Assembly (NCBI GenBank): GCA_905221605.1
Contig: CAJNDS010002535.1
Location: 1,092,001-1,152,000, forward strand
DNA: 60,000 nt
Direction: 5' to 3'
Origin: Symbiodinium natans
Lineage: Eukaryota > Sar > Dinophyceae > Suessiales > Symbiodiniaceae
The notes under the pieces are model-generated. The model saw only the letters and a list, made by a program, of their open reading frames with translations, made no database searches and was not told the origin of the DNA. Positions 8,816 to 18,472 of this stretch are shown here, piece by piece; within the stretch, counting starts at the first letter, position 1, and each line of letters opens with the position of its first letter. Both the position numbers and the translations under genes were made by a program.

Positions 8816-11800
8816 GCCAAGCCTTCCAGTGGCTGTCTCCCTTTTCCACTTGGCGTTTGTAGCGCACGTCGTGCACCGACTGGTCTCTGCGGTGTTCGGG
8901 CTCCTTTTTCTTCACGCCCGCTTGCTGCGCCCTAAGGCGCTCGCGCTCCTCTTTCAGGCGCTTCCGCTCGTCTTCCAGGCTCGCGATCTCGGCTTCCAGC
9001 TCTGGGTCACTGCCGCGTCCCTCGAGCTTCTCTTTCTTTGTCGCGATCCTCTGGTCCAAGACCGCGAGGTTCGCACGGTTGGTCTCCATAAGACCCGACG
9101 CTAGCATCCTCTGCATGCTGCTCGAGGTGCTTGCCGTGATCGCGGTTGCTCCTTCGGTTCCTTCTTCCTGCTTTGGTGGCTTCTTCTTTTCTTCCTTCTT
9201 GGGCTCCTCGGGCCCCTCGCTTGGAGGGTCATCCTCGAAGTCGCTTTCGTCCTCGGAGCTCTCCGGCTCCAAGGAAAACTTGTCTTCTTCTTCTTCTTCA
9301 CCAGCGGCTTCTTCCTCCCTTTGCTTCACCTTCTCGGCTACCTTTGCGCTCCTCAGTTCAGCCTTGCTGGGCCTGTCGGCCCTCACAAGCTTTTCTCTTT
9401 CGAAAACTTTCCTGGCGTAGTGGGAGCCCGCTGCTTTTGCAGCTGCTGCCTTGTACTCTTTCATCCTCTTCTTCAGCAGAAGGGACGCTTTGCTCCTGAA
9501 CTTCAGTCGCCTCGACACGCAGGTGGAGCAGGCCTCGCCTTGCTTCTTCAGTAAGGACTCCCCGACGGTGCCTCTGGGCTTCTTGTCTCGTATGGCATCT
9601 TGGTGGGCCACACGTTCCCTGAAGCGCATTCCTGCCCAAGACGCCGGACTCCTTAGAAGCTTTGGCTTTGCCTTCGCCACAGGTCTTTGGCTCCTTGAGG
9701 CTCCCCACTTCGGCGCTGTGGTAGCAAGTTGTCTCTCCACCTCTTCGCTTCTTGGCTGCACTTCTTCACTTCTAGGTGGAGGCTTCGAAGGTGGTGACTT
9801 TGGTTCTGTTCTCTTCGGCTCTACCTTTGGCTTCGAAGGTGGTGACTTTGGCTCTGTTCTCTTTGGCTCTACCTTCGGCTTGAGAAGCGGACTTTTGGTC
9901 CTGGAAGGCGGTGGTGACTTCGGCGGTGTTCTCGGCCTTTCTTGCTTCGCCTTTGGAGGGGTCCTGGGCTCAGGCACTGGTGGCTCCCGGTAGCGCGAAA
10001 CGCGCTTCCAGGGTGCCGTGTCCAAAGCCTTAGACCTCACCTCCTTCTTCTCCTCTTTCTTTCCGGCCTTTGGCTCGCGCACTCTCTCCGGAGGTCCTCG
10101 CGACGAAGACGAAAACGCTCCGAAGCTGGACTGCCCTGGCACCTCGCCGCGGGAACGTCTCCTGGCTTCTGCCAGCTCTTCCGCTTCCTGAAGAAGTCTT
10201 TCCTGGCGACGTCTCCTCGCAAGTTCCACCTTTTCCTTCAGGTCTTGGAACTGACCCCTTGCTCTGTCCATTTGCTCTTCCAGAGCTTCCAGCTCCTTTT
10301 CATCCTCGTCTTTTTCCTCCTTTGGAGGAACCTTCCTTTTCGGGTTCTTTGGCGCCATGGCCCCAAGCACGGTCGGGCCGGAGCCCTCTTCCCTACTTGA
10401 GCCACGACTGCCGGGGTCTGGCTTCGACTCTTTCTCCTTCTTCTCTTTCTCTCTCTTCGGGCTCTCTCTTTCTAATGCTCCCACGTAGAGGTTGTTTGTT
10501 TCTGCTTCCTCCCAACCGTCCTCCCAGGTTTCTCCCCAGTCTCCGTCTTCCCAGCCTTCATCCTCTTCTCCTTCCTGCCAGTTCTCGTCCTGGTTTCCTT
10601 CTCCTGTGTTCTCTCCTCCTTCTTCTATGTTTCCTACGTGTTTCTTGTTCTTACCACCTTTCTTGCCTTTTCCCTTTTTGCCTTTTCCTTTCTTACCTTT
10701 TCCTTTGTCCTTTCCTCCTTTGGGGCTCCCTCTTCCTCCTTTGCTGCTTGGTTTTCCTCCTTGTTGCCCTGGACCTTTGGGTGAGCCCCGTTGCTGCTGC
10801 GAACCTTTGCCTCCATTGCTCCAGCAGTCGCGGGCATAGTGTCCGCTCCTGCCGCAGTTGTGGCACACGACCTTGCTTGCTCCTTTTCCTTTGCCTCTCT
10901 CCACATACGACAGGTCCATAGGATCATCCTTGCTCGCCGCACTGGCTGCGGCTGCAGAAATCACCTTCAGACTCTTTCCTGTCTTGTACTCGATGAAGCG
11001 AGTCACCTCGTCGAGCACGTCGTCGTACGTGGAGAACCGGCTCTGGTTCAACTGGATGTGAGACTCCAGCTCCTGTGGCAACATTGCCTCCAGTGCTGCC
11101 ATCTTTATCTCATCAGCCAGGGTCGTTCGTCGCCCTGCGCTGTCCTTGCGCTTCTCGTAAGTGCGCACAGCGTCGGCCCATTCTTCGATGGCCTGAGGGA
11201 GATTCTCCAGCTTCTGCTTCTGGGGCGATATAATCGCTCTCAACATCGTGCGCTTCCTGCTTGCAGTCGCAGGATCGTATCGCCTCGTAAGGCGTCTCCA
11301 TGCCTCGAACCCGTTGTTCTGGCAATTGCACACGATCGTAAATGGTTCCTTCGAGGTAACCATTTGGAGCGCGTTCGCGAGCTCCCTCGACTTTTCTTGC
11401 AGTCTGGGAACTCGATCCGCCTCCAACGCCTTTTCTCCAAAGGCTGTGTCCAACTCCTCCGAGGAGAATGGCTTCTCCCTCTCTTCGAGCCACTCTAGAA
11501 CTTCTTGCAGATCATGGTGGATCGAACAAACGTAGCTCGACATTCGATGCCTCCATGGTAGGAACTGTTCACTCTCACCTGAGAAGGTCGTCGGCTTTCC
11601 CAGGCCCTTTGTGTCGACCAAACAGAGCTTCTCGTTTGGTCCTCCTTTCTTTGCCATGGCCTCAACCAGTTCCTTGTTCGACTTGACCATGTCGCTCACC
11701 AACTGTGGCATCGTGCCCATCTGAGCCGTCGCCTGCTGCACTGCCGTATGCGCTTGTGCTCGCACTTCCGCAACTTGAGCTGCACTCTCTTGCCGCACTC

Positions 11801-11939
11801 GCTCAAGTGCTGTGCTTTGCTCGGCCCTTAGCCGATCATTCTCTTCGCGTTGCCTTGTGAGTTCGTTTCTCAGATTCACAAGCTCCTGCATCACTTGCGC
11901 TGCAGTCACTTGTGCCTGTTGCTGTTCCTGGCTGCTCAT
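8307..11939 (-). CDS. Copia Gag with CCHC knuckle and long charged tail
   Basis: Starts at ATG 11937-11939, 238 bases after the 5' LTR. Residues 15-75 form a coiled coil (VMQELVNLRNELTRQREEND). Residues 100-330 fit the Ty1/copia Gag capsid region (GKPTTFSGESEQFLPWRHRM, later RRLTRRYDP and EEWADAVRTYEKR). The zinc knuckle is C359-x2-C362-x4-H367-x4-C372. After it come G/K-rich repeats, an E/D-W-rich acidic block, and a P/S/K/E region with a 16-residue unit (KVEPKRTEPKSPPSKP) twice in tandem, encoded near 9770-9880. Capsid and nucleocapsid roles are known for the family. Sense beyond about 8690 probably moves to the protease frame, so the last about 125 codons are likely a shadow. Confidence 0.9.
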   Translation of the reverse strand: MSSQEQQQAQVTAAQVMQELVNLRNELTRQREENDRLRAEQSTALERVRQESAAQVAEVRAQAHTAVQQATAQMGTMPQLVSDMVKSNKELVEAMAKKGGPNEKLCLVDTKGLGKPTTFSGESEQFLPWRHRMSSYVCSIHHDLQEVLEWLEEREKPFSSEELDTAFGEKALEADRVPRLQEKSRELANALQMVTSKEPFTIVCNCQNNGFEAWRRLTRRYDPATASRKRTMLRAIISPQKQKLENLPQAIEEWADAVRTYEKRKDSAGRRTTLADEIKMAALEAMLPQELESHIQLNQSRFSTYDDVLDEVTRFIEYKTGKSLKVISAAAASAASKDDPMDLSYVERGKGKGASKVVCHNCGRSGHYARDCWSNGGKGSQQQRGSPKGPGQQGGKPSSKGGRGSPKGGKDKGKGKKGKGKKGKGKKGGKNKKHVGNIEEGGENTGEGNQDENWQEGEEDEGWEDGDWGETWEDGWEEAETNNLYVGALERESPKREKEKKEKESKPDPGSRGSSREEGSGPTVLGAMAPKNPKRKVPPKEEKDEDEKELEALEEQMDRARGQFQDLKEKVELARRRRQERLLQEAEELAEARRRSRGEVPGQSSFGAFSSSSRGPPERVREPKAGKKEEKKEVRSKALDTAPWKRVSRYREPPVPEPRTPPKAKQERPRTPPKSPPPSRTKSPLLKPKVEPKRTEPKSPPSKPKVEPKRTEPKSPPSKPPPRSEEVQPRSEEVERQLATTAPKWGASRSQRPVAKAKPKLLRSPASWAGMRFRERVAHQDAIRDKKPRGTVGESLLKKQGEACSTCVSRRLKFRSKASLLLKKRMKEYKAAAAKAAGSHYARKVFEREKLVRADRPSKAELRSAKVAEKVKQREEEAAGEEEEEDKFSLEPESSEDESDFEDDPPSEGPEEPKKEEKKKPPKQEEGTEGATAITASTSSSMQRMLASGLMETNRANLAVLDQRIATKKEKLEGRGSDPELEAEIASLEDERKRLKEERERLRAQQAGVKKKEPEHRRDQSVHDVRYKRQVEKGDSHWKAWRAEKGRRRAQEHRRSGVGERAKERIEADKKWHARHDEKNEKGRLPRQPEGRGRRHRHGGYPQRWDGGQARAAKGLPPPHESRKDEPPRGCRRRGGALPEGARKAGKAEGDRALLGGPVDCGRAEEEEEPKEKPKAQQAEEEAWVDLGSRAQRKEEGQEKRRRRRRDCAL

Positions 11940-12177
11940 CGCAAACGATTAGCCAGCCGACGGCGGAACTCGCTGCTTTGGACGAAAGTCTGGAGATGCT
12001 GGCCCAGGAGGCCCCAAATCCTTTGCAGTCGCCTAATCCGATAGAGTAAACGGATCAAGCGTTCCCAGCGGTGCACAGCGGGAGCTTGCACCACAGCAAA
12101 ACCTTCGTTGTCACTTTCAGCACTTTCGTCAGCAAGGTCGCGTCTGCTGTCCATTCAAACCGACAGCTCCGCTACCA
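11940..12177 (-). other. 5' untranslated leader of the copia element
   Basis: 238 bases between the 5' LTR and the Gag ATG, beginning with the primer-binding site. No upstream ORF of note is seen on the sense strand. Packaging signals would be expected here but cannot be recognised. Confidence 0.7.
12166..12177 (-). promoter_or_regulatory. Primer-binding site (initiator-Met-like tRNA)
   Basis: On the sense strand TGGTAGCGGAGC directly abuts the 5' LTR. It is complementary to a tRNA 3' end GCUCCGCUACCA. The implied acceptor has A1-U72, a hallmark of eukaryotic initiator tRNA-Met, the usual copia primer. The exact host tRNA is not in this window, so identity is inferred. Confidence 0.75.
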
Positions 12178-12300
12178 TGAACGGAGTTTAAGGCAGAACT
12201 AACACTGCAGGTGCAATCACTTTTGACGGCTTGAGCCAATGTCGCATGCGTATGCTCACTCATTGTGAAACATGTTGTGTGACACCTACAAATCTAAACA
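12178..12300 (-). repeat. 5' LTR of the copia element
   Basis: A 123-bp repeat of 3195-3317, TG...CA. It must hold the promoter and the R region. The TTGGCTCAAG motif is at 12230-12239, about 62-71 bases into the LTR on the sense strand. No TATA-like box is evident, which is usual for dinoflagellates. Confidence 0.95.
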
Positions 12301-12305
12301 GGGGG
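12301..12305. repeat. Target-site duplication, right copy
   Basis: GGGGG immediately after the 5' LTR (plus-strand order), matching 3190-3194. Confidence 0.7.
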
Positions 12306-12310
12306 GAACC

Positions 12311-12387
12311 ATATACATATATATATATATATATATCTATATACATATAATGGTACCCCCCCCCCCCCAAAAAAAAAAAAAAAAAAA
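12311..12387. repeat. AT microsatellite, then poly-C and poly-A
   Basis: ATATAC/(AT)n at 12311-12350, then 13 C (12356-12368) and 19 A (12369-12387). A poly-C run after an AT tract recurs at 20559-20576. Confidence 0.85.
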
Positions 12388-12459
12388 CAAAAACTACCAT
12401 TTTTATACTTTTTCCTATACTTTATCGTGATGCGTGGCACGTTCCACAGATGGACCCGA

Positions 12460-12835
12460 TTCAAAATTGAATCGGCCCCCCAACTGAAGATTGAAGATTG
12501 AAGATTCCCAGGAACTCTTTCTGAGAATCTTCGATTGTCAATCTTCAGTGCGAGGGCCGATTCATAATGAATCGGCCGATTCAATTCTGAATCGGCCCCA
12601 GTTTTGAAGATTGAAGATTGAAGATGCCCAGAAAGAGTTTCCGAGAATCTTCAATCTTCAGTCTTCGGTTTGAGGGCCGATTCAAAATTGAATCGGCCGA
12701 TTCAATTTTGAGTCGGCCCCAGCTTTGAAAATTGAAGATTCCCAGAAAGACTTTCTGAGAATCTTCAATCTTCAATCTTTAGTTTGAGGGTCGATTCAAA
12801 ACTGCATCGGCCGATTCAAGTTTGAATCGGAAATA
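12460..12835. repeat. 120-bp tandem repeats, each a long hairpin
   Basis: Three units begin near 12469, 12589 and 12710 (GARTCGGCCCC), so the period is 120-121 bp. Each unit carries an inverted pair GAAGATTGAAGATT ... AATCTTCAATCTTC around CCCAGAAAG/CTTTCTG, and units are joined by the palindrome TTGAATCGGCCGATTCAA. Minus-strand frames here are repeat translations. Confidence 0.85.
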
Positions 12836-12899
12836 TCTCATCATTGTAATCGTTAATCTTGCAAAACAAACATAGTTTTAAAACTCCCCTTCTGGCACA

Positions 12900-13220
12900 A
12901 GGGAGAGTTTTCAAGCTCCTGGCCCCGAAGACTGAAGAATGAAGGTTGCCCAGAACTCTTTCCGGGAGTCTTAACCTCAACTCCTCCCCCGAAGATTCAA
13001 GATTGAAGGGTCCCCATAACTCCTTCCGAGAATCTTCAATGTTCAATCTTCGGTGGGAGAGTTGTTAGACCTCGGCTCGTGGTTTAAAGGAGAGTTTTAA
13101 AACTCCCGGCCCCAGAGATTGAACACCAAAGGTATCCCGAAAGAGTCCCGAGGCAGCACGAGGCATCTTCAATCTTCAATCTTCGGTGAGGAGAGTTTTA
13201 GAACACGGTTCGTGGTTTCC
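12900..13220. repeat. Diverged copies of the hairpin repeat
   Basis: The GAAGATTNAAGATTGAAG ... GAGAATCTTCAATSTTCAATCTTC pattern recurs near 12930, 12990 and 13140 with poorer matches. The units are flanked by a new shared phrase, GGAGAGTTTTAAAACTCC (about 12885, 13090, 13190). These look like older members of the 12460-12835 family. Confidence 0.6.
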
Positions 13221-14160
13221 CCATAGAGCCGAACCTTACTTAGTCCCCAAGTTCCTACCTAAATCCGAAAGAGGAGAGTTTTAGTGCCCTTCGCCCCCCA
13301 CCCCGCCCAGAGGCTCTTAGATCTTTTTCGCTCAATCTTGAGCACGTAGGGGATCCCGCTCACTTTAGGACTTACCGAACGGGATTTAGGGAACAGGATT
13401 CTCCCCAAAATCCTAAAGGTTGAAGAGGAGAGTTCTGTTTTACTCCTAAAGGGGAGAGTCCCTGAATCAAAAAGCTAAATCAAGATTTATGGGTTAAGGG
13501 AAAAGTACATAGGGAATACGATTTAGGGATCCCGCGCTTGAGGATTTAGCGAAAAGGATTTTGGGAACGGGCTTCATTTTCTCGGAATTAGCGGCTCTCC
13601 TCTTTAGGAATGAAGGACCTCCAGCCTTGTGGTTTATGCAACAGGAATTGGTGGATAAGGTGAAGGGAATAACAGATTTAGGGAACAAGATTTAGGGAGT
13701 CCGCTCTTTAGGTTTCGCGAAAAGGCTTTAGGGAAGAGTACTTTTCTTTAGGATCTTGGGTCTCATCTCTAGATTTAGGACCCCACCCCCTCTTTGCAGC
13801 GTGGGCAATAGGATTTAGGGAGTAAGATTAAAGGAATAAGATTAAGGGATCCTTCTTTCTTGACTCTAGCGATAAGATTTACTGAGCAAGGTTCGTTGTT
13901 TTATGATGTAGAAGGAAAGGCCCGTTTGTAAGATTTACAGTAAGGATCCCCCTCTTTAGGACACCCCCTCTTTCGGGCTTCAGCAATAGGATTTAGGGAG
14001 TAAAATTCAGGGCATGTTTTTTAGGATTTAGGGGCAGTCCTCTTTAGGATTTAGGCCCGCCCCCCCACCCCCCCCCCCCCAGCCCCCACCTTTAGGCCTT
14101 AGGGAATAGGACTTAGGGAGTTAATTTCAGGGAACAAGATTCAGGGATCCCCATAAGACT
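13221..14160. repeat. Degenerate GATTTAGGGA-rich block
   Basis: The phrase GATTTAGGG(A/G) followed by ANNANGATT or ATCCC occurs more than a dozen times (for example near 13384, 13523, 13676, 13691, 13812 and 13991). It contains the TTTAGGG heptamer in a longer, irregular 20-30 bp period. No coding frame of note. It may descend from telomere-type sequence, but the extra fixed bases argue for an independent satellite. Confidence 0.5.
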
Positions 14161-14290
14161 TAACCCGAGCATCTCTGTAATTGGGTGGGCCCCCTCCCCC
14201 CCACCCCCCCCAATAAGAAAGGCAGGGTGCCGCAATAAGACCACGGCAATGTATGGATTCTCTACTAAAAACAATAGGAACGTACTGTGA

Positions 14291-14461
14291 TCCAAACTGC
14301 AGCTCAGCAAGCAAAAAAAGAAGAAGGTTGAGGTTGAGAGAGATTGGGATTTGCATGGCTACCGCCTCATACCGAAGACAAAGTTCACGCAGGTCATGGT
14401 TCGCGTCCCTTCGATACAAAACATGTCAAACAAGGCAGTTTTGGAACTCACCGTTTCGTGA
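14291..14461 (+). CDS. Candidate exon, unknown protein
   Basis: A frame of 56 codons bounded by TGA on both sides, with no upstream ATG, opening next to a CTGCAG acceptor-like site. It reads lysine-rich first, then VEVERDWDLHGYRLIPKTKF, and ends KAVLELTVS. The composition is protein-like but I recognise no family. It overlaps the next entry in another frame, so at most one of the two is real at each base. Confidence 0.2.
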   Translation, partial: SKLQLSKQKKKKVEVERDWDLHGYRLIPKTKFTQVMVRVPSIQNMSNKAVLELTVS

Positions 14462-14700
14462 AGCAGTCTGCTTTTGCAGCATGCATTCACGAGCAGCCCG
14501 TATCAGTCGAGTCGCATAGAGAAATCCGTCATCTAGGAAAGGCATGGGCAGGCACCGGGATCTACCATCCTGCGTCGGAGAATCCTTTCCCAGCCGATGC
14601 GCTGTCAAAACCGTGGGATGATTGCAGGGTGTGGCACTTTGGGGGGGAGCGATTCGCAGAAAACCTCAAGCAACAGCGGGACGGCTGGCTCTGTGCTTAG
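14344..14700 (+). pseudogene. Possible retroelement RNase H remnant
   Basis: In the latter half this frame reads SHREIRHLG, then IYHPASENPFPADALSKPWD. That resembles the end of retroelement RNase H domains (RHIDV ... VPSxENPADALTKP). No RT core is seen around it and the ends are undefined. If the resemblance holds, this is a fragment of another, older element and unrelated to the intact copia at 3.2-12.3 kb. Similarity was judged by eye only. Confidence 0.25.
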
Positions 14701-15230
14701 TCCAAGCGCTTGCAAAACCAAGCAAGGATGGGGGTTCGACTTGGCTTCAGTATGGAGACCTGCTGCGTGTCGGGCCGGTCCCCCCAGAGCTGGAACCAAA
14801 AATTGTGGCTGTAGATGCCATAAATTTATACCCTTTCATGCCCGAGAAAAACAAAGGAACCTAAAAAGGAGAGATCGGGAGCAACGTTTCGTCCATGCAA
14901 AATATAAGAGAAACCTGTCAAGACATTTAAGATGATAGGATTTCAAATAACATCAAGCTCCACCCCGGTGCCCAAAGTTTCTTGAGTGATTTCTTGCTTT
15001 AATGTCAGATCCCAGAAGTGCGCCTGCTCAGAACAATCTGAAGCCAAAAATTGTGAGGGATCCGACAATCCCTGCTAACCCAAAGTGAAAGATTCATAGA
15101 GGTTACACTTTCTTCAACCGGCCATCGATCAACATTTCAAAAGCCCCAAACGGGTTGTATAAAAACCCCGAGATAAATCTATTCATCCGTCCCAGGGCTA
15201 TCGTTTTATTTTCTTGATTATCGGTTTACA
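14701..15230. other. Intergenic stretch, nothing recognised
   Basis: Open frames are short and mutually overlapping. No repeat or motif of note before the 61-bp array. Confidence 0.4.
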
Positions 15231-15234
15231 AGGT

Positions 15235-15785
15235 TTGGGGGAAGAACCAACAATTTGGAACCAACGTTCCCCGTGAGCGGGCTGGGTTTTCGTTGATTTG
15301 TAGTACAAGCTTAGTACTGGAACCGACGTTCCCGTGAGCCGGCTGGGTTTTCGTTGATTTGTAGTACAAGCTTAGTACTGGAACCGACGTTCCAGTGAGC
15401 CGGCTTAGTGCTGGAATCGACGTTCCACTGAGCCGGCTGGGTTTTCGTTGATTTGTAGTACAAGCTTCGTACTGGAACCGACGTTCCCGTGAGCCGGCTG
15501 GGTTTTCGTTGATGTGTAGTACAAGCTTAGTACTGGAACAGACGTTGCCGTGAGCCGGCTGGGTTTTCGTTGGTTTGTAGTACAAGCTTAGTACTGGAAC
15601 CGACGTGCCCGCGACCCGGCTGGGTTTTCGTTGATTTGTAGTACAAGCTTATTGCTGAAACCGGCTGGGTTTCGTTGATTTGCAGTACAATCTTAGTACT
15701 GGAACCGACGTTCCCGTGAGCAGGCTGGGTTTTCATTGTTTTCATGTTTTTGTAGTACAAGCATAGTACTGGAATATCGCCTGCC
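15235..15785. repeat. 61-bp tandem array
   Basis: About 8.5 units. GCTGGG recurs at 15281, 15342, 15436, 15497, 15558, 15619, 15664 and 15724, so the main period is 61 with one truncated and one 45-bp spacing. Each unit has GGGTTTTCGTTGATTTGTAG, then TACAAGCTTAGTACTGGAAC and CGACGTTCCCGTGAGCCG. The minus-strand open frames of 91-119 codons are repeat translations, not genes. The core is shared with the 48.8-kb array. Confidence 0.92.
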
Positions 15786-17849
15786 TGCCCCGATATGTGC
15801 AAAGTTATCGTTTCATTTTCTTGTCTATCGTTTTACGAGTCAGAAGCACTACCCCAAACGCTTCGTGCAATTCCTTTCATAAATCGAGTGCGCGGGGTTT
15901 TAATGAGAATAACACCCCGAGTCCAGTGAATCGGGCGACTCGAGATTAAACAGAAGATTCGGCCATCTTTCACAAACCACTTGGCCGAGCTCCTGAGCTC
16001 GCTTTGGTTGTCGATAAGAACAAACAGCAATCGAGCGCTCAACCTGAACAGAAATTCTGCGAAGGGGCTCCATGAGACTGAATCTTAAATTCCAAGAGCT
16101 AATGAATTGCTGGCCGGTTTACCTTTCGGCGAGAAATCAAGCAGTAAAGATATGCCAGGCATGCTCCTTCTCTCCCTCCCACTTCTTCTTCGTCTTCGTC
16201 CGAACCTCATGGGTCGACACTCTCTACCCGACCTGCGTGCTCGTGCCGCCCACATGTGCTTTCCCAATCCCTTAGTACAGTATGTGTGTTTTCGCTCCTG
16301 CTTGCTTAAAGTGAGATTTCAATGACGAGCCTATCACTAGAGGGGGCGAGGAGACGGAGCAGACAGCACAGCTGAAAATGAAATGTCCTCGATATGTCAT
16401 GGGATGTCTATGTCAAGTTTGCATCAACTTCTGTGTCGCTAGACGTTGTCGATGCAAGTCAGATCCTGATATGAGACTGAGGTCTCTGAGTCACTTCGTG
16501 CAAAATGCGCGGTTGAGAACAGCATGCTCATCTTATGCCGAGCAGCACTTGGCCCTCCTCCTTGCAAAAGCGGAACGGCAAAGTGAGGCCATATGTTTTG
16601 CCTGAAAAAGTCATGGCTTGATTGGCTCGCACCGGGCAGTGCTGACATTCACCTTTGCACTTCGTGAAGCCTGCTGAAATTAGCTGAGTGTTCTGCCAGT
16701 TGGAGAGGTCAGTCGGCGTCCGCAAAGGTGGTGAAACGAAATCAGGCACCAACCTGTGCCCGGCAATCTGGTGCAGTCTTCGGCAGTCTGCAAGGGGCAA
16801 TGGCATGATAACCAGGGACGCGGCTTTGACACAGCATGCTGCAGAAAGTCGAGGCTTCCCATGTTCATGGCAGCAGCCTCTGTCAGTTTGCAATTCCTGC
16901 TGACTCCAAATCACATTATGCCGATGCTCTTACCTTGCAACCGGGAATGTGGAAGAGAGCTGCAGAGGGAGAGGGAGCGAGAGAGAGAGCGAGAGAGAGA
17001 TGAAAACATACAAATAATCATGAGCGTGTGAGCGACAGCTTTAATTGACGGGTGCTCGTCTGGGGGCACGACTCCGGCGTCTAAGAGCTGGTTCGTGAGT
17101 GCCAGCGACGCCGCCAGCTCTAGATGTTCTTCGGAAGTGCCTGCATCCCGCTGGTTTGGAGATTCCAAAATACATGGTCTACACCAGCAGTCGTGCCTAA
17201 GCAGTGCGCTACAAGCCCGCTGCACTTTTCATGTAGCGACCTGGGATGACCGGCACTAGAGACTGGCATGAAGCCCCACAACTGAAGGTCTGCGGTCTCA
17301 GAAGTAGATTGTGAAACTGGTGCTTGGGCACCCTGCAGGAAGTCATCGACGTATACATCTTGGAAAGATCTGACGAAGTACTCCTCTCCAGCGGCACAGG
17401 AGGCAACATGATTGCCAGTAAGATGCACAGTTCGGAAGTATCCTGCACTGCTGACACCAGCTTTTCCTCGTCTCTGCCCTGCACATGGCGTAGTGCACAC
17501 ATCGAAGACTACGACGATTTAGATCTCACGACCAATTGTAATACGGAATGTATGTGAAACCGGATTTCTTAGCATTTGCAACGTGGTCCAACAGTGCTCC
17601 ATATGAGCCATGACCCGGGTTAATCTGATGGATCATGAACTGGTGTTCTCATCAGCAAAGCAGAAAATAATAATAGCCTTCGCCTTCCAAGGGAGGGTGT
17701 GGTGGGTACAAAGAACTGCACGCAAACATGGAATCTGCAATCGCACAAACCAAAGTTTGTGAGTTGTCACTGTTGTCAAACGAACGGGCTTCTGGCTTCT
17801 GAGTTCTTGCTTCTGGCTTTGGTTTGTTGCTCGTTTGTTCTTCTTGCAG
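15786..17849. other. Gene-poor stretch with possible exons
   Basis: No domain recognised. The minus strand has two protein-like frames, about 16528-16914 (containing CKGECQHCP) and 17209-17500 (containing QDVYVDDFLQG), which could be exons but have no family assignment. A GA-rich microsatellite lies at 16962-17001. Confidence 0.3.
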
Positions 17850-18472
17850 GCACCTTAAGCTTCGGCCGAAGGTGCTGCAGCTTAGGCAAGACGCGTCCCT
17901 CAAGTCTCCACTCCACTTCACTCCAAGGTACAAGCACTACGAGACCGAGAGTCGTAGACGTTGCAGAACAGACGTGCTTTTGCCCGAAGCGAGGTAGATG
18001 AAGACACCTTGGCGATGAGCCCCTTGCCATGCCACACCGCCAGCGCAAGCCACCGCGATCCCTTGCAACATCCTTTGCCTGCCACATCCTGCCACTCCCT
18101 TGCTTCCAACCAATTAACCAATTAAACAATCCGGGGATGTCCTGCCAGCAATGGCGTGGCACTGTTCTGCACACGCTTTCCGCATGCCCTTGTGCAGAGG
18201 GCCGGCGAAGAACTCACGCACACGATCCCCGGTGCCAGGCGACACTGGATCTTCGCTTCGCGGTTCCAGCCGAAGATCGCCTGGAAGTTCTCCTTAGGTT
18301 CTCGCACACCTCGATCAGGCGAGTCTTTTTTGCAGGCGATTTCGTTGCTTTTTGGCCTTCGGTCCTGTCTGGAGCACTTTCAAAGGCACCGCTGACAGGG
18401 CTTTCATACAAGATGCAGCCGTCGAGGTGGTCTGGCGCAACGCAACCACAATGCCGGACCGATTACGATTAA
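17850..18472 (+). CDS. Candidate three-exon gene fragment, unknown protein
   Basis: Exon a 17850-17993 follows a pyrimidine-rich tract ending TTCTTGCAG and ends at GAG|GTAGATG. It reads LRPKVLQLRQDASLKSP, then LHFTPRYKHYETESRRR. Exon b 18200-18297 starts AG|G and reads AGEELTHTIPGARRHWIF, then FQPKIAWKF. Exon c 18336-18472 follows TTTTTTGCAG and ends in TAA after CRTDYD. Phases match across both junctions and no stop occurs inside. Against it: the second intron would be only 38 bases, the frame of exon c is also open upstream, and the antisense strand has long open frames. No family recognised. Confidence 0.3.

Larger units (their letters stand above)
3195..12300 (-). mobile_element. Complete Ty1/copia-type LTR retrotransposon
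   Basis: A 9.1-kb element transcribed on the minus strand. Order in the sense direction: LTR, primer-binding site, leader, Gag with CCHC knuckle, long charged region, aspartic protease, integrase, reverse transcriptase, RNase H, polypurine tract, LTR. Integrase before RT places it in Ty1/copia (Pseudoviridae-like order). The LTRs differ at one of 123 positions, so insertion is recent, yet Gag, protease and integrase-RT lie in different frames. This may reflect indels, sequencing errors or recoding. It is inserted in a G run. Confidence 0.95.

Noticed and set aside
10070-10921. 283-codon plus-strand open frame
   Set aside because: It is antisense to the retrotransposon Gag, leucine/serine/proline-rich as expected for the complement of K/E/R-rich coding sequence. 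Other plus frames at 5905-6492, 8228-8935 and 10791-11498 are rejected for the same reason.
15235-15785. CRISPR-like array
   Set aside because: Units are contiguous with no unique spacers, and the genome is eukaryotic.
15226-15802. Minus-strand frames with repeated NENPAGSRE-type peptides
   Set aside because: They translate the 61-bp tandem repeat; 61 is not a multiple of three, so the peptide changes frame from unit to unit.
17390-17420. Reverse transcriptase YVDD box in a minus-strand frame (QDVYVDDFLQG)
   Set aside because: No other RT block is found upstream or downstream, and the flanking residues do not fit RT motif order.
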